In this document: in pieces, positions 51,486-58,965 of the stretch
Layout of the letters: the number at the start of each line of letters is the position of its first letter
How positions within the stretch are numbered: position 1 is the first letter of the stretch
Assembly: GCA_963714065.1 (NCBI GenBank)
Contig: OY970226.1
Location: 1,984,001 to 2,048,000 of the forward strand
Origin: JAZKID01 sp963714065
GTDB lineage: Bacteria > Pseudomonadota > Alphaproteobacteria > Rhizobiales > UBA4765
Reading direction: 5' to 3'
Length of the DNA: 64,000 nt
The notes under the pieces: model-generated
Told to the model about the DNA's origin: nothing
Database searches by the model: none
The model's input: the letters and a program-made list of their open reading frames with translations, nothing else
Position numbers and translations under genes: made by a program

Positions 51486-51997
51486 AAAACCGGGTGATCG
51501 AAACCGCGCGCCTGCGGCTGCTGGAAGCGGACAGGCAAATGGTCGAACTGGAGCTGAACGACAGGCCGGGTCTGTTTGCCCTGCTTAATGTTCCGGCGCC
51601 GGAAAGCTGGCCGCCGCCGCTGAACGACGACGACAGCTATCGTTATTTCCTGCGCACGCTGGACAGCGGTTCCTGTGCTGATGGCTGGGGCTTATGGTAT
51701 GTTTTTGAAAAAACCGGTGGCCTTGTCGGTCTTTGCGGCTTCAAGGGCAGGCCAGATGCGGCGGGCATGACCGAAATCGGTTATTCGATTGTTCCCAATT
51801 CCCAGCGGCAAGGCTTTGCCACTGAGGCAGCGGCGGGGCTGATCGAATGGGCAGAGGCAAACGGTGCCAGGATCGTCGCGGCGGAAACTTTCCCCGATCT
51901 GATCGCTTCCATCGGCGTGATGGAAAAAAATGGACTGCGTTTTTTAGGGGAGGGTTCGGAAGAAGGTGTAATACGTTATCAGCGTGAGCTGTCATGA
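51482..51997 (+). CDS. GNAT family N-acetyltransferase (RimJ/RimL type)
   Basis: A 171-residue acetyltransferase. It starts with the typical ETARLRLLEADRQM strand, has GLVGLCGFKGRPDAAGMTEIGYSIVPNSQRQGFATEAAAGLIEWA (acetyl-CoA loop Q-R-Q-G-F-A-T near 108-114) and AAETFPDLIASIGVMEKNGLRFLGEG. The acceptor is unknown. It overlaps both midA and pgeF by 4 bp and is therefore part of a tight operon with lgt. Confidence 0.9.
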   Translation: MKNRVIETARLRLLEADRQMVELELNDRPGLFALLNVPAPESWPPPLNDDDSYRYFLRTLDSGSCADGWGLWYVFEKTGGLVGLCGFKGRPDAAGMTEIGYSIVPNSQRQGFATEAAAGLIEWAEANGARIVAAETFPDLIASIGVMEKNGLRFLGEGSEEGVIRYQRELS

Positions 51998-52767
51998 CGG
52001 CGTTCCTGCAGGCATCCAATCTCGCGCAGCTTCCCGGCATCGAACATGCTTTTTTCACGCGCCGCGGCGGTGTTTCGAAAGATGTCTATGACAGCCTCAA
52101 TTGCGGGCTTGGCTCGAAGGACGAGCGCGCGCGCGTGCTGCAAAATCGCGCCTATGTTGCGGGCGTGATGAATGTGCCTGCAAGCCGTCTCGTTACCCTA
52201 TATCAGGCGCACACCATCGAATGTCTTGTCGTCGACAAACCCTTCTCTGAGCCGCCATCACATGCCGATGCGCTGGTGACACGCACGCCGCATCTCTGTC
52301 TCGGCATTTCCACGGCCGACTGTACGCCGATTTTTCTGGCAGATCCGCAAGCGCGCGTGATCGGCGCCGTGCATGCCGGCTGGCGCGGCGCGATTGCCGG
52401 CATCCTTCCTGCGACGATCGAGAAAATGTGCGGGCAGGGTGCGAAGGCGGAAAATATCGTGGCCGCCATCGGCCCCGTCATTCGCCAAGCCAGTTACGAG
52501 GTGGGGCAGGATGTGATCTTAGCCTGCACTACGCGCGATAAAACTTATGAGCGTTTTTTCAAGCCTGCTCAAAAATCCGGTCATGCCATGTTCGATCTTC
52601 CCGGCCTGGTTGCAGCCGAGCTGCAAAAGGCGGGCGTGACGAATATCGAAGACCTGAAGCGCGATACCTATACGGAAGAAGACCTCTTTTTCAGCTATCG
52701 CCGCATGACGCACAGGAGCGAGCCCGATTATGGCCGCCATCTGCATGCGATTGTGCTTGAAGATTGA
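51994..52767 (+). CDS. pgeF: Purine nucleoside phosphorylase/multicopper-like YfiH family protein
   Basis: A 257-residue protein of the YfiH/PgeF/LACC1 family. The zinc-site residues appear in YQAHT, the Cys in STADCTPIFL, and VHAGWRGAIAGIL; the C-terminal DTYTEEDLFFSYRRMTHRSEPDYGRHLHAIVL is typical. Members act on purine nucleosides and, as PgeF, remove wrongly placed L-Ser from UDP-MurNAc in some bacteria. It is the last gene of the lgt operon, 47 bp before prs. Confidence 0.92.
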   Translation: MTAFLQASNLAQLPGIEHAFFTRRGGVSKDVYDSLNCGLGSKDERARVLQNRAYVAGVMNVPASRLVTLYQAHTIECLVVDKPFSEPPSHADALVTRTPHLCLGISTADCTPIFLADPQARVIGAVHAGWRGAIAGILPATIEKMCGQGAKAENIVAAIGPVIRQASYEVGQDVILACTTRDKTYERFFKPAQKSGHAMFDLPGLVAAELQKAGVTNIEDLKRDTYTEEDLFFSYRRMTHRSEPDYGRHLHAIVLED

Positions 52768-52814
52768 AGAGCGGCAGGCTAGCAAAAAAGCATGTTAATG
52801 CGAGGGTTTGGACA

Positions 52815-53747
52815 ATGAAACTCGTGGCCGGAAATTCCAACCGACCCCTGGCGGAGGATATCGCCGCCTATCTGAACCTGCCGCTTGCCAAGGCGACCGT
52901 GCGGCGTTTTGCAGACATGGAAGCATTCGTCGAGATCCTAGAAAATGTGCGCGGCGAAGACGTGTTCGTCGTGCAGTCCACCAGTTTTCCGGCAAACGAC
53001 CATGTGATGGAATTGCTGATCATCATCGATGCGCTGCGCCGGGCTTCCGCGCGCCGCATCACGGCGGTGATCCCCTATTACGGTTATGCGCGGCAGGACA
53101 GAAAGCCCGGCCCGCGTACGCCGATTTCCGCAAAACTCGTTGCGAACCTGATCACGCGTGCGGGTGCCGACCGTGTTTTGACGGTCGATCTGCATGCTGG
53201 GCAGATCCAGGGCTTTTTCGATATTCCGCTCGACCATTTGTTCGCGGGGCCTGTGCTGGTGCGCGATATCAAGGAGCGCAAGAATTGCGAAAACATCACC
53301 GTGGTTTCGCCGGATGTCGGCGGCGTGGTGCGTGCCCGCTCGCTCGCCAAACGTATCGGCGTGCCGCTGGCGATTATCGATAAACGCCGCGAGCGCGCGG
53401 GCGAATCCGAAGTCATGAACATCATCGGCGAAGTGGAAGGGCGCGAGTGCGTGCTGGTCGACGATATCGTCGATTCAGGCGGCACGCTGTGTAATGCCGC
53501 CGAGGCGCTGCTGAAAGCGGGTGCAGCGAGCGTCTGCGCCTATCTGACGCATGGCGTTTTGTCGGGCGGGGCGGTGGCGCGCATCACATCATCGAGGCTG
53601 CAGGAGCTTGTCATCACCGACAGCATCATGCCTTCCGAGGCGATCAGGGTGGCGCGCAATATCCGCGTGCTGACGGTGGCGCCGTTGATTGCGGAAGCTA
53701 TCGCGCGGATATCCAAGGAAGAATCCGTCTCCAGCCTGTTCGATTGA
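52815..53747 (+). CDS. prs: Ribose-phosphate pyrophosphokinase
   Basis: A 310-residue enzyme that makes PRPP from ribose 5-phosphate and ATP. Landmarks are the N-terminal LVAGNSNRPLAEDIAAYL, GEDVFVVQST, YYGYARQDRK, DLHAGQIQGFFDIP (metal and ATP loop) and the PRPP motif VLVDDIVDSGGTLCNAAEAL. ATG 52815 aligns with known starts. Length and all catalytic loops are normal. Confidence 0.96.
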   Translation: MKLVAGNSNRPLAEDIAAYLNLPLAKATVRRFADMEAFVEILENVRGEDVFVVQSTSFPANDHVMELLIIIDALRRASARRITAVIPYYGYARQDRKPGPRTPISAKLVANLITRAGADRVLTVDLHAGQIQGFFDIPLDHLFAGPVLVRDIKERKNCENITVVSPDVGGVVRARSLAKRIGVPLAIIDKRRERAGESEVMNIIGEVEGRECVLVDDIVDSGGTLCNAAEALLKAGAASVCAYLTHGVLSGGAVARITSSRLQELVITDSIMPSEAIRVARNIRVLTVAPLIAEAIARISKEESVSSLFD

Positions 53748-53819
53748 AGATTGCGGCTTAACATATCTTATTGTATCTTTATAAGACTGCCTGTTATTTA
53801 AAATTTGAAAGATTTTGTC

Positions 53820-54482
53820 ATGGCTTACATTGAAAAATCGGGCCTGGTTTCTTCCCCGGTAAATATCGGTCGCGGCGAAAATTTCGCCGCTGGACTGGTG
53901 CCGCAAAAATCGAAGCCGATAGTATTTAAAGTCGATCCCAATCAAATTATCCAGGATGCCGCCGCTTCGCAGGTGCTGAAGCAATGGGAGAAGGAAATAA
54001 GAGAAAAGGCTCAAGAGGAGCTCAAGAAACAATACGGCGGCGGAATGAACATTCAGGGAAGAAATGCCACTGAAGAAGAAAAAAACAAACTTAAAAACAG
54101 ACCTGTGTTTTCAAATGGTAAGATCGATTTTAATTATGCGCTGACGGCAACGACAGCCAATGATCCTAACGGCAACAGGAAATTCCATCTTTTGGTGACC
54201 GTTGTTCCTGCGCTGAAGGCTCAAAGCGGCGATAAAATTGAACTTGAAAGTTTGGAAAAAGAAAAAGAGTTTTTGATTACAACCGATGTGATCGGTGGCA
54301 TAGTAAACATTATTCCTTTTAACCCGGCTTCGGTTGATACGGCATCAAACCCTAGTCAGGATGCTTCTGATCCTGCCTCTCAAAGTTTGAGCCCCCGGAT
54401 AGAAAAGACCGGCAAAACAACTTCGTATACCCCAAGTTGGGTTCTATTGAGCGCGTGCCCTCCAAGTGCCATTAAACCCTAG
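53820..54482 (+). CDS. AT-rich orphan protein, unknown function
   Basis: A 220-residue protein of no known family. Residues 1-40 are a mixed polar start (MAYIEKSGLVSSPVNIGRG); about 45-80 look helical and charged (ASQVLKQWEKEIREKAQEELKKQYG); 95-180 could be a beta-rich domain (NRKFHLLVTVVPALKAQSGDKIELESLEKEKEFLITTDVIGG); the end is Ser/Pro-rich. No signal peptide or membrane segment. The upstream 72 bp are very AT-rich. It stands between prs and rplY, both GC-rich housekeeping genes, and is followed by a terminator hairpin. Function not proposed. Confidence 0.68.
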   Translation: MAYIEKSGLVSSPVNIGRGENFAAGLVPQKSKPIVFKVDPNQIIQDAAASQVLKQWEKEIREKAQEELKKQYGGGMNIQGRNATEEEKNKLKNRPVFSNGKIDFNYALTATTANDPNGNRKFHLLVTVVPALKAQSGDKIELESLEKEKEFLITTDVIGGIVNIIPFNPASVDTASNPSQDASDPASQSLSPRIEKTGKTTSYTPSWVLLSACPPSAIKP

Positions 54483-54541
54483 ACTTTAGCCTCATTTTCC
54501 GCTAAATCACCCCTATCGCTTCACCCTTGGAGGAAGCGGGG

Positions 54542-54568
54542 AAGGCCGCTTTTGCGGCCTTAGCTTTT
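54542..54568 (+). terminator. Hairpin terminator/leader hairpin before rplY
   Basis: AAGGCCGC - TTTT - GCGGCCTT (54542-54561) followed by AGCTTTT. It can terminate the orphan transcript; as it lies only 20 bp before the rplY start it could also act as an attenuator if rplY is transcribed from further upstream. Confidence 0.7.
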
Positions 54569-54587
54569 AAACCGGAAGGAAACCAAA

Positions 54588-55319
54588 ATGAGTGCGCAGA
54601 AGCAATTGAAAGCGACGGCGCGTCCGCGGTCGGGCAAGGGGGCCGCGCGGGCTGATCGTCGGCAGGGCCGAGTGCCCGGTGTGATTTATGGCGGCAACGA
54701 GCCGCCGCTCCCCATTACCCTCGATTATACGGATGTCGAGAAGACCATTTTCGCAGGCCATTTTCTGTCGACGGTGTTCAACATCGATGTCGACGGCAAG
54801 AGCGTGCGCGTGATCCCGCGCGACTACCAGCTCGACAAGGTGCGCGATTTCCCGGTGCATGTCGATTTTCTGCGCATTGTCGCGGGCTCGAAAATCCGCG
54901 TCGGCGTGCCGGTGCATTTCAAGAACAATCTTGAAAGCCCCGGCCTCAAGGCAGGTGGTGTGCTGAACATCGTCGCACATACGATCGAACTCCTGTGTCC
55001 GCCGGACGATATTCCGCAGGAAGTCATGGTCGACCTGACCGGTCTCGAAATCGGCGACAGCGTGCACATCAAGGATATAAAATTGCCGGAAAGTGTCACC
55101 CTGCGTGACCGTTCCAACTTCACCGTTGCGACTATCGCAGCACCCATCAAGGAAGAAGTCATTCCGACAGCGGCACCAGCCACTGCCGCCGTGCCTTCGG
55201 CCGAAGGTGGCGAACCTGCTGCCGGTGCGACGGCAGCCGCACCAGGTGCTGCGGCTGCCCCTGCCTCGGATGCCGCCAAAGGCGGCGACAAGGGCGGGGC
55301 CAAGGGCGACAAGAAGTAA
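54588..55319 (+). CDS. rplY: Large ribosomal subunit protein bL25 (Ctc form)
   Basis: A 243-residue protein: the N-terminal 5S rRNA-binding L25 domain (GKGAARADRRQGRVPGVIYGG, then FPVHVDFLRI near 88) and the C-terminal TL5/CTC beta domain to about 190. The last 50 residues are an Ala/Gly/Pro-rich tail ending in GGDKGG..GDKK, as in many alphaproteobacterial bL25 proteins. GGAAGGAAACC precedes ATG. It is followed by pth after 6 bp, the usual pair. Confidence 0.95.
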   Translation: MSAQKQLKATARPRSGKGAARADRRQGRVPGVIYGGNEPPLPITLDYTDVEKTIFAGHFLSTVFNIDVDGKSVRVIPRDYQLDKVRDFPVHVDFLRIVAGSKIRVGVPVHFKNNLESPGLKAGGVLNIVAHTIELLCPPDDIPQEVMVDLTGLEIGDSVHIKDIKLPESVTLRDRSNFTVATIAAPIKEEVIPTAAPATAAVPSAEGGEPAAGATAAAPGAAAAPASDAAKGGDKGGAKGDKK

Positions 55320-55325
55320 CGAAAC

Positions 55326-55922
55326 ATGACATGGCTCGTTGCGGGGCTGGGCAATCCCGGCTCCCGCTATGCCAATCACCGCCACAATATCGGCTTCATG
55401 CTGCTCGACGGGCTGGCAGCCGCCTATGGCCGCCCGCCCTGGCGCGCGCGTTTTATCGCCGAAACCATGGATGCAGAGATTTCCGGCGAGCGGGTGCTGC
55501 TGATGAAACCCATGACCTATATGAACGACAGCGGCCAGGCCATTGGCGAAGCCATGCGCTATTTGAAAATACCTTTGGAGCATCTCATCGTGCTGCATGA
55601 TGAGATGGATTTGGCGGCAGGCAAACTACGCATCAAGGCCGGCGGCGGCGATGCGGGGCACAACGGCCTTAAATCCATCACCGCGCATTGCGGCGTCGAT
55701 TATAAGCGTGTGCGTATCGGCATCGGCCATCCGGGCGACAAGGGCGCGGTGCACGGCCATGTCCTGCAGGATTTTGCGAAGGAAGACGAAGCGTGGCTGA
55801 ATGCGCTGGACGAGGCTTTGGTGAAAAACTTTGCCCTGTTGTTTGCGAACGAAGATGCATCGCTGATGAATAAAATTCAGCTTGCCGTACAGGACAAAGT
55901 GCCGAGAGAGAATATCGAATAA
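55326..55922 (+). CDS. pth: Peptidyl-tRNA hydrolase
   Basis: A 198-residue enzyme that frees tRNA from stalled peptidyl-tRNA. GLGNPGSRYANHRHNIGFMLLD contains the catalytic His and the N-P-G motif, MKPMTYMNDSGQAIGEA and LHDEMDLAAGKLRIKAGGGDAGHNGLKSI follow, with the conserved Asp, His and Asn. Cotranscribed with rplY. Confidence 0.96.
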   Translation: MTWLVAGLGNPGSRYANHRHNIGFMLLDGLAAAYGRPPWRARFIAETMDAEISGERVLLMKPMTYMNDSGQAIGEAMRYLKIPLEHLIVLHDEMDLAAGKLRIKAGGGDAGHNGLKSITAHCGVDYKRVRIGIGHPGDKGAVHGHVLQDFAKEDEAWLNALDEALVKNFALLFANEDASLMNKIQLAVQDKVPRENIE

Positions 55923-55928
55923 ACACCG

Positions 55929-56005
55929 TCATGCCCGCACTTGGTGCGGGCATCCACGAGTTCTGAATTTAAGTCGTAGATGGCCGGACCAAGTCCGGCC
56001 ATGAC
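55929..56005. repeat. Palindromic element (GTCAT...ATGAC)
   Basis: A 77-bp copy between pth and ychF: left hairpin GCCCGCACTTGGTGCGGGC, central CCACGAGTT and its worn partner, right hairpin GGCCGGACCAAGTCCGGCC, ATGAC. Its right half is nearly the same as in the copy at 10423-10500, 45 kb away. Confidence 0.87.
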
Positions 56006-56024
56006 GAGATGGTAGGAGATCTAA

Positions 56025-57125
56025 ATGGGTTTCAAATGCGGGATCGTCGGCCTGCCGAATGTCGGCAAATCGACCCTGTTCAATGCGTTGACGCAGACTG
56101 CGGCGGCGCAGGCGGCAAATTATCCCTTCTGCACCATCGAGCCGAATGTCGGCGATGTCGCAGTGCTCGACGAGCGTCTGGACAAGCTCGCGCAGATCGC
56201 GGGTTCCGCGCAGATCATCCCCACGCGCCTGACCTTTGTCGATATTGCGGGCCTTGTGAAAGGGGCTGCGAAAGGCGAGGGGCTTGGCAACCAGTTTCTC
56301 GCCAATATCCGCGAAGTGGATGCGATCGCGCATGTGGTGCGCTGTTTCGAGGATAATGATATCACGCATGTGGAAGGCAAGATCGATCCGCTTTCCGATA
56401 TCGATACCATCAACACCGAGCTGATGCTGGCCGATCTCGACAGTTTAGAGAAGCGTCTTCCCGCGCTCGAGAAAAAAACCAAGGGCGGGCAGGACAAGGA
56501 AGCGAAAGAACTGCTCGATGTCATGAACGCAGCGCTCATTGTGCTGCGCGACGGCAAACCCGCGCGGCTGGCCAAACGTACGGTTGAACAGGAGAAGCAA
56601 TTCCGCGAACTGGGCCTGATGACGGCCAAGCCCGTTCTCTATGTCTGCAATGTCGAAGAAGGCAGCGCCGATGCGGGCAATGCGTTTTCCGAAAAAATCT
56701 TCGGCTTCGCAAAATCCGAAGGCGCGCAGGCAGTGGTGGTGTCCGCCAAGATCGAATCCGAGATCGCCGTGCTGCCGCCCGGGGAGCAGAAATCCTATCT
56801 CGATGCCGTCGGCCTGAAAGAAGCAGGGCTAAACCGCGTCATCCGCGCGGGCTATGCGCTATTGGGCCTGATTACCTATTTCACGGCGGGGCCGAAAGAA
56901 GCACGCGCCTGGACCGTCACGAAAGGCACGCGCGCGCCGGCCGCGGCAGGCGTTATCCATACCGATTTCGAAAAGGGATTCATTCGCGCCGAAACTATTG
57001 CCTATCAGGATTATGTTGCGCTGAACGGCGAGGTCGGCGCGCGCGATGCGGGCAAACTGCGGCTGGAGGGTAAGGATTACATCGTCGCCGACGGCGACGT
57101 GATGCATTTTCGCTTTGCTACATAG
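56025..57125 (+). CDS. ychF: Redox-regulated ATPase YchF
   Basis: A 366-residue OBG-family P-loop ATPase that binds ribosomes. GLPNVGKSTLFNALT (Walker A) near 8-22, DIAGLVKGAAKGEGLGNQFLANIREVDAI, NVEEG-type base motif and the C-terminal TGS domain ending DGDVMHFRFA are present. The original end appears to have been ...HFRFAN: a second copy of the last 26 coding bases lies 104 bp downstream with the codons GCG AAT TAG, and the present stop is formed within the sequence that separates the two copies. The protein is otherwise complete. Confidence 0.95.
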   Translation: MGFKCGIVGLPNVGKSTLFNALTQTAAAQAANYPFCTIEPNVGDVAVLDERLDKLAQIAGSAQIIPTRLTFVDIAGLVKGAAKGEGLGNQFLANIREVDAIAHVVRCFEDNDITHVEGKIDPLSDIDTINTELMLADLDSLEKRLPALEKKTKGGQDKEAKELLDVMNAALIVLRDGKPARLAKRTVEQEKQFRELGLMTAKPVLYVCNVEEGSADAGNAFSEKIFGFAKSEGAQAVVVSAKIESEIAVLPPGEQKSYLDAVGLKEAGLNRVIRAGYALLGLITYFTAGPKEARAWTVTKGTRAPAAAGVIHTDFEKGFIRAETIAYQDYVALNGEVGARDAGKLRLEGKDYIVADGDVMHFRFAT

Positions 57126-57222
57126 AACGTCATCCTCGCGCTTGACGCGAGGATCTCACCAGATGCTCGGAACAAGTCCGAGCATGACGAATAAAAGGCG
57201 ACGTGATGCATTTCCGCTTTGC
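57093..57222 (+). repeat. 26-bp direct repeats flanking a palindromic element at the ychF 3' end
   Basis: Copies at 57093-57118 and 57197-57222 begin GGCGACGTGATGCATTT and end CGCTTTGC; they match at 25 of 26 positions. The 78 bp between them hold the element 57129-57188 plus a new stop codon. Copy 2 keeps the ychF reading frame and ends in GCGAATTAG, so it looks like the ancestral 3' end. Confidence 0.88.
57129..57188. repeat. Palindromic element (GTCAT...ATGAC) at the ychF end
   Basis: A 60-bp copy with hairpins ATCCTCGCGCTTGACGCGAGGAT and ATGCTCGGAACAAGTCCGAGCAT, starting with GTCAT and ending with ATGAC. The two hairpins are those of the copy at 2275-2330 in the opposite order, meaning the element is present in reverse orientation. 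Confidence 0.88.
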
Positions 57223-57225
57223 GAA

Positions 57226-57654
57226 TTAGTTTTGGTTGAAAATCAGAGTCTTTCGATCATTACCCCAAGCAATCGCGGGAGCAAGGTCCTCATCGAGGGT
57301 ATTATATTTATTGAATAGCTCATCAGGATTCATTGCTTCCAGATTCTTTTGTGCGATTTCTCGCAACCCGCCCCATTTGTCGACCAAATAATATTGAGTC
57401 ACGATATCTTTCACATGGTAATCAGCGTCATTTAATTGTGATGCCGTTCGATTGCTATAATGGAAAGCCGTTTTCAGGATAGTGAGATCGTGATATTCAT
57501 GAAAAACATAATGCGGATAGAATTCAAGGTTTCCTTGCTCATGTTCAGCCAAGTATTTGTTCATGGCTCTGGTTATAGCCGGCCTATTTAATATGCTGAT
57601 GAATTCCTGTTCAGAACGTTTGTGCGCGTTAATTCCAATCATGTTTATCTCCAT
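57226..57654 (-). CDS. AT-rich orphan protein, unknown function
   Basis: A 142-residue soluble protein of no known family. It looks helical, with many aromatic residues and histidines: FISILNRPAITRAMNKYLAEHEQGNLEFYPHYVFHEYHDLTILKTAFHYSNRT. No signal peptide or membrane segment. Its stop codon overlaps the presumed ancestral ychF stop (57227-57229), so the two genes once ended on the same bases in convergent orientation. The G+C content is low, and the 103 bp upstream, shared with the divergent dgt gene, are also AT-rich. Confidence 0.65.
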   Translation of the reverse strand: MEINMIGINAHKRSEQEFISILNRPAITRAMNKYLAEHEQGNLEFYPHYVFHEYHDLTILKTAFHYSNRTASQLNDADYHVKDIVTQYYLVDKWGGLREIAQKNLEAMNPDELFNKYNTLDEDLAPAIAWGNDRKTLIFNQN

Positions 57655-57757
57655 ATGTTTTAGTCAATACCTTAAAGGGCGAACTTAAGTTCTAAAGATC
57701 ATATTTCCAAAAATAATATATTAGATGAAATTCTATCTATCTGTCTATAAGTAAAAC

Positions 57758-58957
57758 ATGCCGGCGATTTCTAAAAGCAAAATACATGAAATAACAAGGC
57801 GCAATATTTCGCCTTTTGCCTCAAACCCGGCGCAAAGCCGCGGGCGGCTGATTGCGGAAACTGCCAGCCGCACGCGCGACGATTTCCAGCGCGACCGCGA
57901 CCGTATTATTCATTCCCGCGCCTTTCGCCGCCTGAAAGACAAAACGCAGGTTTTCATTTACGATGAGGGCGATCATTTCCGCACGCGTCTGACGCACACA
58001 ATAGAAGTGGCGCAGATCGCGCGTTCCATTTCGCGCGCCTTGGGATTGAACGAGGATCTCGCCGAGGCGCTGGCGCTCTCGCACGATCTCGGCCATCCGC
58101 CTTTCGGCCATGCGGGCGAGCGCGCGCTGAACGATTGCATGCGCGATTTCGGCGGCTTCGATCACAACGCGCAATCGCTGCGCATGGTAACGAAGCTCGA
58201 ACATTCCTATGCTGCTTTCGACGGGCTGAATCTGACCTGGGAAACGCTGGAAGGTCTTGTCAAACACAACGGCCCCTTGGGCGAAGATGCGCCGCAGGCA
58301 ATCAGCACCTATTCGCAAAAGCACGATCTGTGGCTGTGGTCTTATGCCTCGGCGGAAGCACAGGCGGCTGCGATTGCCGACGACATCGCCTATGATGCGC
58401 ATGATATCGACGACGGTTTGCGCGCCGGCCTGTTTTCGATCGAGGATTTGCGCAATGTAAAACTTGCAAACGAAATCCTGCAGGAAGTCGATCGTCTTCA
58501 TCCCCATCTCGAAACTTCGCGGCGGCATCACGAGATTGCGCGGCGGTTCATCACCAGGCTGATCGAGGATGTAATTTTCGAAAGTACCGCGCGCCTGCAA
58601 AAACTTGCAGGCGAGGGGGCCGATGCCGTCCGCCACGCCAAGATGCAGGTCGTCTCTTTCTCGAGAGCGATGGCGAATAATGAGCAGGCGCTCAAACTGT
58701 TTTTGCAGCAAAACATGTATCGCCATGAACGCGTGATGACAGTAATGAAGCGGGCGCAGGATGTGGTTTGCAGGCTATTCGATATATATATCAACGACTT
58801 AACAAAAATGCCGTCCGAATGGCTGCGCAATCTCGACCTGAACGACAAGCCGCGTGCCGCCCGGCGCGTCTGCGATTTTATCGCCGGGATGACCGACCGT
58901 TTCGCGTTGCATGAATTGAAGCGGCTGACTAATGCTGAAACGGATTTGCGGATATAG
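57758..58957 (+). CDS. dgt: Deoxyguanosinetriphosphate triphosphohydrolase-like protein
   Basis: A 399-residue HD-domain dNTPase. It opens with RGRLIAETASRTRDDFQRDRDRIIHSRAFRRLKDKTQVF and contains the metal-binding HD set: TRLTHTIEVAQIARSI, SHDLGHPPFGHAGE and the later Asp in ADDIAYDAHDIDDG. The form is that of the type 2 subfamily, which hydrolyses several dNTPs. It precedes argS by 8 bp, the normal order in this class. Confidence 0.93.
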   Translation: MPAISKSKIHEITRRNISPFASNPAQSRGRLIAETASRTRDDFQRDRDRIIHSRAFRRLKDKTQVFIYDEGDHFRTRLTHTIEVAQIARSISRALGLNEDLAEALALSHDLGHPPFGHAGERALNDCMRDFGGFDHNAQSLRMVTKLEHSYAAFDGLNLTWETLEGLVKHNGPLGEDAPQAISTYSQKHDLWLWSYASAEAQAAAIADDIAYDAHDIDDGLRAGLFSIEDLRNVKLANEILQEVDRLHPHLETSRRHHEIARRFITRLIEDVIFESTARLQKLAGEGADAVRHAKMQVVSFSRAMANNEQALKLFLQQNMYRHERVMTVMKRAQDVVCRLFDIYINDLTKMPSEWLRNLDLNDKPRAARRVCDFIAGMTDRFALHELKRLTNAETDLRI

Positions 58958-58965
58958 ATTTGAAC

